This document shows, in pieces, positions 23,734 through 31,862 of a DNA stretch of 64,000 nt. The stretch is from Pseudomonas shirazensis. Lineage in GTDB: Bacteria > Pseudomonadota > Gammaproteobacteria > Pseudomonadales > Pseudomonadaceae. The stretch spans positions 186,001 to 250,000 of the forward strand of contig NZ_JABWRD020000003.1 of assembly GCF_014268785.2 (NCBI RefSeq). The letters run 5' to 3'. Numbering within the stretch: the stretch's first letter is position 1; every line of letters starts with the position of its first letter. The notes below the pieces were generated by a model. It saw only the letters and a program-made list of their open reading frames with translations. It was not told the origin of the DNA and did not search any database. Position numbers and translations under genes: made by a program.

Positions 23734-24185
23734 AGGTGGACTCCTGTAGTTTTTTCTTCGGGTTCGCGTGGGTCGCCGGGGCTTCTCAGGGTCCGGTCGA
23801 CCAGGCCTGCAGAGGGCAGGTTGCGGGGCCGTGCAATACGAGTCGCTTTCGATAATCCTCCAGCGCCGGGCAATCGCCTACTGCCTGAGTCGCATCCAGT
23901 ACAGGATGGGTCGTATCCAGTACGGGCAATGTCGCATATGGATTTTTCCACCCGCTGCACCCCCTCTTTGCGGCATTTACCCAGCCGAAAACGGCTGGAA
24001 CAGGGCCTAAGCTGCGCCAGCACATCGCGGCGCGGCCGGACAAAAGTACGTCGGTTGCAGACGGCGAGTGGCGGCGCAAAAGGCTGATGATGCTGGTAAT
24101 AGCGGCAGCTCGCAGGTTCAGCCTAGCAGTTGCCAGACGCGCCACATGGCGCGGCCAGACAAGCCCAGCAAGAGGTGTTCCGACC
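23734..24185. other. Divergent cbcX/sdaA regulatory region
   Basis: About 450 bases with no gene. Its main content is the triple direct repeat at 23890-23944. The remainder up to 24185 reads open in the sdaA frame but has no better start than 24186, where the conserved SdaA N terminus begins. Confidence 0.5.
23890..23944. promoter_or_regulatory. Direct repeats with 21-base period (candidate GbdR operator)
   Basis: TCGCATCCAGTAC at 23890-23902 and TCGTATCCAGTAC at 23911-23923 differ at one base and are exactly 21 bases apart; a third, partial copy TCGCATATGG begins at 23932, again 21 bases on. Two-turn spacing of direct half sites is what AraC-family activators bind. The location about 157-211 bases before the cbcX start fits activation of cbcXWV by GbdR, but no binding is shown. 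Confidence 0.55.
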
Positions 24186-25562
24186 ATGGCCATCAGCGTG
24201 TTCGACCTGTTCAAGATTGGTGTAGGGCCTTCCAGCTCGCACACTGTCGGCCCAATGCGCGCCGCAGCGCTGTTCGTCGAGGGTTTGCGTGAGCGCGGCG
24301 AGCTTGAACAAGTGGCGCGCATCGAGGTGCGCCTGTATGGCTCGCTGTCGGCCACCGGCATCGGCCATGGCACCGATCACGCCACCATCATGGGCCTGAT
24401 GGGCGAATGGCCAGACGCCATTGACCCAAGCCAGATCGTCCCGCGCATCGCCGATCTGCGCGAAACCAATACCCTGTTGCTGGACAACCGCCTGCCGGTC
24501 GAATTTGTCTGGGCGCGCGACATGCTGCTGCTCGACGAGAACCTGCCGTACCACCCCAACGCCATGACCTTGAAGGCCGAGTGCGCGCACGGCGAGCTGC
24601 ACCAGGACACTTATTACTCGGTTGGCGGCGGCTTTGTGGTCGACGCCAAGCAGGCTGCCAGCGGTGTGCTCGATGCTGATCAAACCGAGCTGCCGTACGA
24701 TTTCAACAGCGCTGCCGAGTTGCTCCGGCTGTGCAAGCAAAACGACCTCAGCGTGTCGCAATTGATGCTGGCCAACGAGAAGGTCTGGCGCAGCGAGGCA
24801 GAAATTCGCGCCGGCCTGATCAAGCTCTGGAGCGCCATGCAGGACTGCGTCAACAACGGCTTGAAGCATGAAGGGATCCTGCCTGGCGGGCTCAATGTGC
24901 GTCGCCGGGCAGCCAAGCTGCACCGCAGCCTGCAAGAGCTGGGCAAGCCCAACGTGATCGGCTCGACCCTCAGTGCAATGGAGTGGGTCAACCTGTTCGC
25001 CCTGGCGGTCAACGAAGAAAACGCCGCCGGCGGGCGCATGGTCACCGCGCCTACCAATGGCGCTGCCGGGATCATCCCGGCGGTGCTGCATTACTTCATG
25101 CGCTTCTCCGACGTGGTCGATGAAAGCCACGTCGTTGATTTCCTGCTGGCTGCAGCTGCGGTAGGCATTCTGTGCAAGAAGAACGCCTCGATCTCGGGCG
25201 CCGAAGTGGGCTGCCAGGGTGAAGTCGGCTCCGCCTGCGCAATGGCCGCCGCCGGCCTGGCTCAAGTGCTTGGGGCAACTCCGGCGCAACTGGAAAACGC
25301 CGCCGAAATTGCTCTGGAGCATAACCTCGGCCTGACCTGCGACCCGGTCGGCGGGTTGGTTCAGGTGCCGTGCATCGAGCGCAATGCAATTGCCGCAGTG
25401 AAGGCAATCAACGCAGTGCAGATGGCCTTGCGCGGTGATGGCGAGCACTTCATCTCGCTCGATCAGGTAATCCGCACCATGCGCGATACCGGCGCCGACA
25501 TGCACGACAAGTACAAGGAGACCTCCCGCGGAGGTCTTGCCGTCAGCGTCATCGAATGCTGA
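24186..25562 (+). CDS. sdaA: L-serine ammonia-lyase (iron-sulfur type)
   Basis: A 458-residue single-chain serine dehydratase that turns L-serine into pyruvate and ammonia. It has the N-terminal beta domain with MAISVFDLFKIGVGPSSSHT and the C-terminal catalytic domain with the conserved Cys residues in CKKNASISGAEVGCQGEVG, in SACAMAAAG and in CDPVGGLVQVPC that hold the 4Fe-4S cluster. The start at 24186 is the family start. In this setting it finishes betaine catabolism: glycine is made into serine by GlyA and serine is deaminated here. It is called sdaB in some Pseudomonas annotations. Confidence 0.95.
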   Translation: MAISVFDLFKIGVGPSSSHTVGPMRAAALFVEGLRERGELEQVARIEVRLYGSLSATGIGHGTDHATIMGLMGEWPDAIDPSQIVPRIADLRETNTLLLDNRLPVEFVWARDMLLLDENLPYHPNAMTLKAECAHGELHQDTYYSVGGGFVVDAKQAASGVLDADQTELPYDFNSAAELLRLCKQNDLSVSQLMLANEKVWRSEAEIRAGLIKLWSAMQDCVNNGLKHEGILPGGLNVRRRAAKLHRSLQELGKPNVIGSTLSAMEWVNLFALAVNEENAAGGRMVTAPTNGAAGIIPAVLHYFMRFSDVVDESHVVDFLLAAAAVGILCKKNASISGAEVGCQGEVGSACAMAAAGLAQVLGATPAQLENAAEIALEHNLGLTCDPVGGLVQVPCIERNAIAAVKAINAVQMALRGDGEHFISLDQVIRTMRDTGADMHDKYKETSRGGLAVSVIEC

Positions 25563-26022
25563 TTCAGCGTTGATTCCCAAGGGCCGCATGCGGCCCTTTT
25601 TTGCAGCCGAATGCGCACCTCGCACAACTCGAAATTGCCACTAATGACCACTGCGCCTCTTTTTGGTGCGCCGGTCATCTGCATTTTCAAACAAATTGTT
25701 TAACAGGCTGATACTGGAGCGGTGACAAGGTTACATGTCGTTTAGAGACATGTTTCCCGGCACTGCTACTTAAATGCTCACTGGCGATAAGGAAAAGCCC
25801 TACGACGGGGCTTGCGGCTAGAACCATCGCTGTAGCAGAAGCCCATGGTCGCTGGTGCGCAAGGTCGTTTTTGGACTTTGTTGGCGGGCCATTCAATTTA
25901 GGCATGCCAATTGCGTTGTAATCGGTAGTGCTATCAACAGAGCCCCCGCATACGAACTGGGGCCATGACAAGAACCAGTGCCCGCCTGAGGCACCCCTGT
26001 ATTTGAGTGAGGAGAAATCGCG
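25563..26022. other. sdaA terminator and gbdR upstream region
   Basis: About 460 bases. The first 40 carry the sdaA terminator. Beyond it lie a 13-base palindrome AAACAAATTGTTT (25689-25701) and an inverted pair ACATGTC (25733-25739)/GACATGT (25747-25753). No gene is visible. GAGGAG about nine bases before 26023 serves gbdR. Confidence 0.5.
25579..25602 (+). terminator. Rho-independent terminator of sdaA
   Basis: AAGGGCCGCATGCGGCCC folds on itself and is followed by six T residues, 17 bases after the sdaA stop. Confidence 0.92.
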
Positions 26023-27129
26023 ATGACGTCGTACACTTCCGGGACCCAAACCCAGAACCGCAGCGCACCACAGTCCATCGGATTTCTTCTCCTGGACAAC
26101 TTCACCCTGATATCTCTGGCGTCGGCGGTAGAGCCGCTGCGCATGGCCAACCAACTGTCGGGTCGTGAGCTGTATCGCTGGCATACCCTGACCGTCGATG
26201 GCGGCCAGGTGTGGGCCAGCGATGGCTTGCAGATCACCCCGGATGCCTCCATGCACGCCGCGCCGCAGATCGATACGGTGATTGTCTGCGGCGGTGTCGG
26301 CATTCAGCGCACGGTTACCCGCGAGCACGTCACCTGGCTGCAGGCGCAAGCGCGTCAGTCGCGTCGCCTTGGTGCGGTGTGCACCGGCAGCTGGGCCCTG
26401 GCCTGTGCCGGTCTGCTCGACGGCTTTGATTGCAGCGTGCACTGGGAGTGCCTGGCGTCGATGCAGGAGGCGTTCCCGCGGGCCAACATGAGCACCCGTC
26501 TGTTCACCCTCGACCGCAACCGCTTCACCAGCTCCGGTGGCACCGCGCCGCTGGACATGATGCTGCACCTGATCAGCCGTGATCACGGCCGTGAGCTGTC
26601 GGCAGCCATCTCCGAGATGTTTGTCTACGAGCGCATCCGCAACGAACAGGACCACCAGCGCGTGCCGCTCAAGCACATGCTCGGCACCAACCAGCCGAAG
26701 CTGCAAGAGATCGTCGCGCTGATGGAAGCCAACCTTGAAGAGCCGATCGATCTCGACGAGCTGGCAGTCTATGTCGCCGTTTCGCGCCGTCAGCTCGAGC
26801 GCCTGTTCCAGAAGTACCTGCATTGCTCGCCGTCGCGTTATTACCTCAAGCTGCGTCTGATCCGCGCTCGCCAGTTGCTCAAGCAGACGCCGATGTCGAT
26901 CATCGAAGTGGCTTCGGTATGCGGTTTCGTTTCCACGCCGCACTTCTCCAAGTGCTACCGCGAGTACTTCGGCATTCCGCCGCGCGATGAGCGTGTCGGT
27001 TCCAACACCACCCAGCAGGTGGCAATGATGCCGATTCCGCAGGCCATGACCCTGTCGCCGCACAGTGGGCCGTTGGCTGCACTGAGCCAGGCGCGCAACG
27101 AGTCGACGTTTGCCAGCGTAAGGCTGTAA
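26023..27129 (+). CDS. gbdR: GbdR, AraC-family regulator of glycine betaine catabolism
   Basis: A 368-residue regulator. The N-terminal half (about 15-190) is a DJ-1/PfpI-like (GATase1) sensing domain, with CGGVG and GAVCTGSWALA in place of the nucleophile elbow. The C-terminal domain (about 225-320) has two helix-turn-helix motifs (VAVSRRQLERLFQKYL and EVASVCGFVSTPHFSKCYREYFG). GbdR responds to betaine and dimethylglycine and activates cbcXWV, gbcAB, dgc and sox genes in P. aeruginosa. It sits directly beyond sdaA in the same conserved order. A C-terminal tail of about 40 residues follows the HTH domain. Confidence 0.95.
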   Translation: MTSYTSGTQTQNRSAPQSIGFLLLDNFTLISLASAVEPLRMANQLSGRELYRWHTLTVDGGQVWASDGLQITPDASMHAAPQIDTVIVCGGVGIQRTVTREHVTWLQAQARQSRRLGAVCTGSWALACAGLLDGFDCSVHWECLASMQEAFPRANMSTRLFTLDRNRFTSSGGTAPLDMMLHLISRDHGRELSAAISEMFVYERIRNEQDHQRVPLKHMLGTNQPKLQEIVALMEANLEEPIDLDELAVYVAVSRRQLERLFQKYLHCSPSRYYLKLRLIRARQLLKQTPMSIIEVASVCGFVSTPHFSKCYREYFGIPPRDERVGSNTTQQVAMMPIPQAMTLSPHSGPLAALSQARNESTFASVRL

Positions 27130-27139
27130 CTCTCAGCAG

Positions 27140-27163
27140 GCCTTCGCGGCTTTTCGCGAAGGC
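27140..27163 (+). terminator. Terminator-like hairpin after gbdR
   Basis: GCCTTCGCG (27140-27148) and CGCGAAGGC (27155-27163) form a perfect nine-base-pair stem ten bases after the stop. No U-run is present; it resembles half of an REP. Confidence 0.55.
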
Positions 27164-27187
27164 GGGGGCAAGTAGCGTGAATCTGTT

Positions 27188-27206
27188 GATAATGATTCTC
27201 GACTAC
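27188..27206 (+). promoter_or_regulatory. Fur-box-like site before the ECF sigma factor gene
   Basis: GATAATGATTCTC matches the first nine bases of the Fur consensus perfectly and 12 of 19 overall, and ends about 24 bases before the earliest start of the sigma factor gene. Iron-repressed ECF sigma genes of the FecI type usually carry such a site. Confidence 0.6.
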
Positions 27207-27229
27207 AGGTAACATCGCCGCCCCGAGCA

Positions 27230-27748
27230 TTGCTGGCATACCACCCCGTGGCGGACGACAAACTGCAGCTGTACCTGAGCCACCGGGCGGCGTTGCTTGA
27301 TTACGCCGCGCCGATCGTAGGTTGCCGCGCCCGCGCCGAGGATGTTGTGCAGGAGGCCTGGTTGCGTTTCAGCCGCCAGGACGACAGCGCCGACATCCGC
27401 CACCCAGCCAGCTACCTGTACCGCATCGTGCGCAACCTGGCGCTCGATCAAACCCGCCGCAATGCCACCGAAAAGGCCCAGCCCGGCGGCGATGAGCTGC
27501 TTGCCGATATACCCTCGAGCAGCGCCTCCCCGGAGCAATCCGTCAGCCAGCAGAATGAGCTGGCAGCCATCAGCCGCGCGCTGGAAGAGCTGCCCGAGCG
27601 CACGCGTCTGGCGTTTGAGATGCATCGTCTCGGCGGCTTCACCTTGCAGCAGGTGGCCAACCACCTGAATGTCTCGGTCAGCCTCGTCCATCAGCTGGTG
27701 CACGATGCCCTGCGCCATTGTCTGGAGCGGCTGGAGGGCGATCTTTGA
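27230..27748 (+). CDS. FecI-like ECF sigma factor
   Basis: A 172-residue extracytoplasmic-function sigma factor. Region 2 is at about 10-75 (DYAAPIVGCRARAEDVVQEAW and SYLYRIVRNLALDQTRR) and region 4 at about 110-165 (LEELPERTRLAFEMHRLGG, QQVANHLNVSVSLVHQLV). It should direct transcription of the downstream receptor genes when freed from the FecR-like protein. The earliest start is TTG at 27230; GTG at 27248 is equally plausible, and neither has a strong ribosome binding site. It lies about 100 bases before fecR on the same strand, with a Fur-like box upstream. Confidence 0.92.
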   Translation: MLAYHPVADDKLQLYLSHRAALLDYAAPIVGCRARAEDVVQEAWLRFSRQDDSADIRHPASYLYRIVRNLALDQTRRNATEKAQPGGDELLADIPSSSASPEQSVSQQNELAAISRALEELPERTRLAFEMHRLGGFTLQQVANHLNVSVSLVHQLVHDALRHCLERLEGDL

Positions 27749-27848
27749 AAGCATCTATGAAAAAACCACGCGCTGCCGCGTCTTTTGCTCAACGGGCCGA
27801 CTCTATGCGACCCTTCGCGCCCGCTAATCCACAGGAGACTGGCCGCAC

Positions 27849-28826
27849 ATGACGTCAGCAGACCCCGCTTCCAGCCGTCGTGATCAGGCGCTGGACTGGC
27901 TCCTGCGTGTGCAGCAGGCGCCCGACGACATTCAGCTGCGGGCTGAGCTTGCGCAGTGGTGCGCCAGCGATGTGGCCAATGCCGAGGCCTATGGCAAGGC
28001 CGAGCGGGTCTGGCGCCTGACCGCTCAACTGAGGCCGACCAGCGCCGCCCAGTGGCCGCTGCCGGTAACCAGCAATCCCGTTTCACTGCCGCCAGCGGCT
28101 CGGCCAACGCGGCGCCGGCGGCGCTGGCTCGGCGCGGCAGTAGCTGCCTGCTTGCTGGTGGCGTTGGCACCTTCGCTCAGCTTGCGCATGCAGGCCGACT
28201 ACCGCACCGGCCAGGGCGAAACCCGTGACGTCACCTTGGCCGATGGCAGTGTGGTGCAGATGGACAGCGACAGCGCCATCGCCGTCCAGTACACCGGCAC
28301 TCAACGCGATGTGCGTCTGCTCGCCGGGCAGGCCTTCTTCAAAGTCACCCCGGACGCTACCAGGCCGTTTCATGTCCGCGCCGACGCTGTGCAGGTGACG
28401 GTTACCGGCACTGCCTTCAATGTTGAGCTGCGCCCGCAGCAGGTGGACGTCGAGGTCGAGCACGGTTCGGTGCGCGTCGCTGATGCCAGCCAGGCGCGGG
28501 TGTTGTCCAGCGCGTTGACGGCAGGGGAGCGCCTGCGCTATATCGACGGGTTGGCCCAGGTCCGCACTTTCCAGCCGTCGCAGGCGGCCGCCTGGCGCAA
28601 GGGCCAGTTGATTGCCGATGACGTCTCGATAGCCGAGCTGATCGGCGAGCTTGAGCGTTACCTGCCAGGCAAGGTGCTGTTGCGTGACCAGAGCCTGGGC
28701 AGCAAACGCGTGACCGGCGTGTATGACCTGCGCAAACCCCAGGCGGCGCTGAACGCCGTGTTGCGGCCACATGGCGGCAAGGCCGAAAACTTTGGTCCCT
28801 GGTTGCTTGTCGTCAGCCGCCCTTGA
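27849..28826 (+). CDS. FecR-like anti-sigma regulator
   Basis: A 325-residue inner membrane protein. The N-terminal cytoplasmic domain (about 1-85, with the DUF4880 pattern ALDWLLRVQ and WCASDVANAEAYGKAE) binds the sigma factor. A transmembrane helix follows an Arg-rich stop (WLGAAVAACLLVALA, about 93-107), and the periplasmic FecR domain contains VTLADGSVVQMDSDSA and a C-terminal STN-interacting region (ELERYLPGKVLL). It passes the signal from the receptor to the sigma factor. The start has AGGAG upstream. Confidence 0.92.
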   Translation: MTSADPASSRRDQALDWLLRVQQAPDDIQLRAELAQWCASDVANAEAYGKAERVWRLTAQLRPTSAAQWPLPVTSNPVSLPPAARPTRRRRRWLGAAVAACLLVALAPSLSLRMQADYRTGQGETRDVTLADGSVVQMDSDSAIAVQYTGTQRDVRLLAGQAFFKVTPDATRPFHVRADAVQVTVTGTAFNVELRPQQVDVEVEHGSVRVADASQARVLSSALTAGERLRYIDGLAQVRTFQPSQAAAWRKGQLIADDVSIAELIGELERYLPGKVLLRDQSLGSKRVTGVYDLRKPQAALNAVLRPHGGKAENFGPWLLVVSRP

Positions 28827-28992
28827 GGCCTGTTCGGGGCTGAGCGACAGCCCTGAGGCCACTCCCAGAAAAAATATTTCAAAATTTTCTGAAAAATCCG
28901 CGAACCACCCCGTCTTCTACCCCGCGCGCAATAACTGAGATCGATTCGTATTCTATTTGCTACCCGGACTGTGTTCGGGGCGGGGACGTGGG
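28827..28992 (+). promoter_or_regulatory. Putative ECF promoter region before the TonB-dependent receptor
   Basis: The 166-base gap contains an AT-rich imperfect inverted repeat with arms CAGAAAA (28866-28872) and TTTTCTG (28885-28891), followed by GAAAAAT and CGTC words of the sort found in ECF promoters, though their 13-base spacing is short. It is the only AT-rich stretch in the locus and is the natural place for a sigma-factor-dependent promoter. Confidence 0.4.
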
Positions 28993-31833
28993 ATGACTGT
29001 AGTAGCAAGCCGTAGGTCGCGCCCAGCGCGGGGTTGGTCGTTGCGCCTGAAGAACGCCGCAGGTAGCGGCATGCTTGGGTTGTGCTGCTTGTTTGGCGCG
29101 CTGCCAGCGTATGCTGAAGAGGCCGCCGAGCGCACGCTGTTGAGCCAGGTGCACATGTTCGACATCCCCGCGCAGAACCTCGCTATCGCGCTGATCAACT
29201 TCGGCCAGCAGAGCAACCTGCAGGTGACGGTCGACCCAGACCTGCTCGACGGCCTGCAATCGAGTGCCATCAGCGGCCAGTTCAGCAGCGAAATCGCCCT
29301 GTCGCGCTTGCTCCAGGGCAGCGGCCTGGCCTGGGACTACGAGTACGGCGCGCTGGTCTTTCGTCGCCTGCAAAGCGCCGCCGACGGCGCGCTGGAGCTG
29401 CATAACACGGTAGTTCTCGGCGATACCGAAGAAAACAGCTACATGGGCGCCACGATCATCGACCGCAAGGCGATCAAAGCCTTCCCCGGCGCTAACGGCG
29501 ACATCACCACGCTGCTGCAGATGCACCCCAACGTGCAGTTCAGCACCGACCAGAAAAGCTCGAACACGCCCGGCGAAATCGACCCGGCCGACATCAGCAT
29601 CAACGGCGCCAGGTTCTATCAGAACAACTTCATGATCGATGGCATCTCGATCAACAATGACCTCGACCCCGGCGCCCACGGTTACAACGAAACCCGCCAG
29701 TTCGACTCGGCGCCAAGCCGCTCCCACGGCATCGCGCTGGACGCCGACCTGCTTGAAGAAGTGAAGGTCTACGACAGCAACGTGCCGGTCGAGTTTGGCG
29801 GCTTCAATGGCGGTGTGGTCGATGCCATCACCCGCCGCCCAAGCCAGGATCTGCACGGCAAGATTTCCTACGCCATGACCCGTTCGGAGTGGACCAGCTA
29901 CCACATCACCCGGGAAAACAAAGAGAACTTCGAGACCTCGTCAAACGAGAAAAACCAGCCGGAGTTCACCAAGACGACATTGCGCGGCACCCTCGAGGGC
30001 CACCTCACCGACAACTTCGGCGCGTTGCTGAACTTCTCGCAGAAGCGCTCGTACCTGCCCCTGCGCGGCTACGCCAATGGCTACAGCAGCCCCACCAGCG
30101 ACAACGACCAGGAGCAGACCCGCCAGCTCGACAACTTCCTGCTCAAGACCTACTGGACGGTCAACGACCGCCTGACCCTGGACACCTCGATCGTCTACGC
30201 CCCGCAGGAAAACACCTACTACCGGGAAGACTACCGGGACTCCGGCTACACCAATATCAATGGCGGCTGGCAGGGCTCGTTCAAGGCCATCTATGAGGGC
30301 GACAACGCGCGCTGGACTCAGCAACTGGCTATGAGCGATCTGTATGCGTCGCGCGAGTCTGATCGCGATCAGGAGATCAAGTGGTACTGGTCCGATAGCA
30401 AGGACTGGGGCAACCCGGGCCTGAACAATGCGCGCAGCTCGGAGGGTGGTTTTGGTGATATCTACCAGACCCAGCGCAGCCTCGACTACAAGCTCAAGGC
30501 CGACTGGCAAACCTTCAACCTGGGCAGCAGTACCCACAGCCTGACCACAGGCCTTGAACTTGGCTACCAGCAAGCCACTTGGGAGCGGGAAGACTCGGCG
30601 TTGTCGATCACCACCCTCAAACGCGACAACGGCGCCTGCGGCGGCAGCGACCCATGGTGCTCCAACGGGTTGCTGCTTACTGGTCAGAATCGCCAATGGG
30701 GTTCGGCGATGATGAACTACGGTGCCGGCAAGATCGACATGACGCAGAAGAAGTACGCCTTGTTCATTCAGGATGAAATCGGCTACGGCAACCTCACCCT
30801 GCGCCCGGGTCTGCGCTATGAGGGTGACGACTACATGGAGAAGAAAAGCCTGGCGCCGCGCTTTGCCGGCGACTACGACTTCTTCGGTGATCGCAGCACC
30901 GTGCTGGTGTTCGGCGCCAACCGTTACTACGGTCGCAACCTGTTCAAGTACCGACTTGCCGATGGGCGCCAGGGTTTTACCAATCGTTATACCCGCACTG
31001 CCCAGGCTGACGACTGGACCCTGGCCAGCCGTAACCCGAACCTGAGCAAGTTCTCGACGATGGACATCCCCTACGACGATGAGTGGATGCTGGGTCTCAA
31101 TCAACGCTGGTTCAACACCGAGTTCCAGCTCAAGTACGTCAACCGTACCGGCAAGGGGCAGATCTACCGGACTCGTCCATATTACTACCTCGACGCCAAG
31201 GACATCCCCGAAGGCTACAGCAAGGATTACTACACCTACCTCAATGCGGGCACCAGCGAGAGTGAAAACCTCAGCCTGACGGTCACGCCGATGCAGCCGC
31301 TGCGTTTCCATGGCACCAGCACCAGTGTGCAATTGGCACTGGACTGGTCGCGTTCCAAAAATGCTTATGGCGCCACCTACGAAGCAGGCCTGGACGGCGA
31401 CCAGCTGGACAACGAAGACGTGGTTCTCGACGGCAAGCGCATCGCCTACCACGAGCTGCCGGCCAGCGACTTCAACCGGCCGTGGACCGGGCGCCTGACC
31501 ACCATCACCGACATCCCTCAGTGGAACCTGTCGGTAAGCAACTTCTTCCGCTACCGCGGCCCGTACGACCAGGTGGTCGGGGTCAGCCCGGATGTCGAGG
31601 TCAACGGTGAGGTTCTCAAGCGTTACGAAACCGTGGCCACCCCCGGCGCGCCAACCTGGGACATGCGTGTGGCCTGGGAGATCCCGACTGGCAAGGACCA
31701 GGCGATGTTCGTCAATGTCGACGTGACCAACGTCACTGACCGGGTCAACAAGATCGCCAGCCGCGAGTCGGTCAGCCTGGTCAGCTACGAAGTCGGCCGC
31801 CAGTACTGGCTGGAAGTCGGCTACCGCTTCTGA
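28993..31833 (+). CDS. TonB-dependent outer membrane receptor with STN signalling domain
   Basis: A 946-residue receptor. A signal peptide (about 1-41, ending LPAYA) is followed by an STN (secretin/TonB N-terminal) domain at about 55-125 (FDIPAQNLAIALINFGQQSNLQVTV), a TonB-box-like HNTVVLGD at 137-144, a plug domain (about 150-290, with NGARFYQNNFMIDGISI) and a beta barrel ending in the aromatic terminus Y-R-F typical of outer membrane porin-like proteins. The STN domain marks it as a transducer that signals to the FecR-like protein. The start at 28993 is the ATG nearest a plausible ribosome site; a TTG at 28957 is less likely. The receptor precedes an M16 protease and an ABC transporter, as in yddB-pqqL-yddA. 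Confidence 0.93.
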   Translation: MTVVASRRSRPARGWSLRLKNAAGSGMLGLCCLFGALPAYAEEAAERTLLSQVHMFDIPAQNLAIALINFGQQSNLQVTVDPDLLDGLQSSAISGQFSSEIALSRLLQGSGLAWDYEYGALVFRRLQSAADGALELHNTVVLGDTEENSYMGATIIDRKAIKAFPGANGDITTLLQMHPNVQFSTDQKSSNTPGEIDPADISINGARFYQNNFMIDGISINNDLDPGAHGYNETRQFDSAPSRSHGIALDADLLEEVKVYDSNVPVEFGGFNGGVVDAITRRPSQDLHGKISYAMTRSEWTSYHITRENKENFETSSNEKNQPEFTKTTLRGTLEGHLTDNFGALLNFSQKRSYLPLRGYANGYSSPTSDNDQEQTRQLDNFLLKTYWTVNDRLTLDTSIVYAPQENTYYREDYRDSGYTNINGGWQGSFKAIYEGDNARWTQQLAMSDLYASRESDRDQEIKWYWSDSKDWGNPGLNNARSSEGGFGDIYQTQRSLDYKLKADWQTFNLGSSTHSLTTGLELGYQQATWEREDSALSITTLKRDNGACGGSDPWCSNGLLLTGQNRQWGSAMMNYGAGKIDMTQKKYALFIQDEIGYGNLTLRPGLRYEGDDYMEKKSLAPRFAGDYDFFGDRSTVLVFGANRYYGRNLFKYRLADGRQGFTNRYTRTAQADDWTLASRNPNLSKFSTMDIPYDDEWMLGLNQRWFNTEFQLKYVNRTGKGQIYRTRPYYYLDAKDIPEGYSKDYYTYLNAGTSESENLSLTVTPMQPLRFHGTSTSVQLALDWSRSKNAYGATYEAGLDGDQLDNEDVVLDGKRIAYHELPASDFNRPWTGRLTTITDIPQWNLSVSNFFRYRGPYDQVVGVSPDVEVNGEVLKRYETVATPGAPTWDMRVAWEIPTGKDQAMFVNVDVTNVTDRVNKIASRESVSLVSYEVGRQYWLEVGYRF

Positions 31834-31862
31834 TCCTCCTATAAAAAACCGTGGACACCCTG

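Noticed and set aside
23890..23944. CRISPR-like short repeats
   Set aside because: Only two good copies and one partial one, with 8-base gaps and no cas genes; the spacing is that of a transcription factor array.
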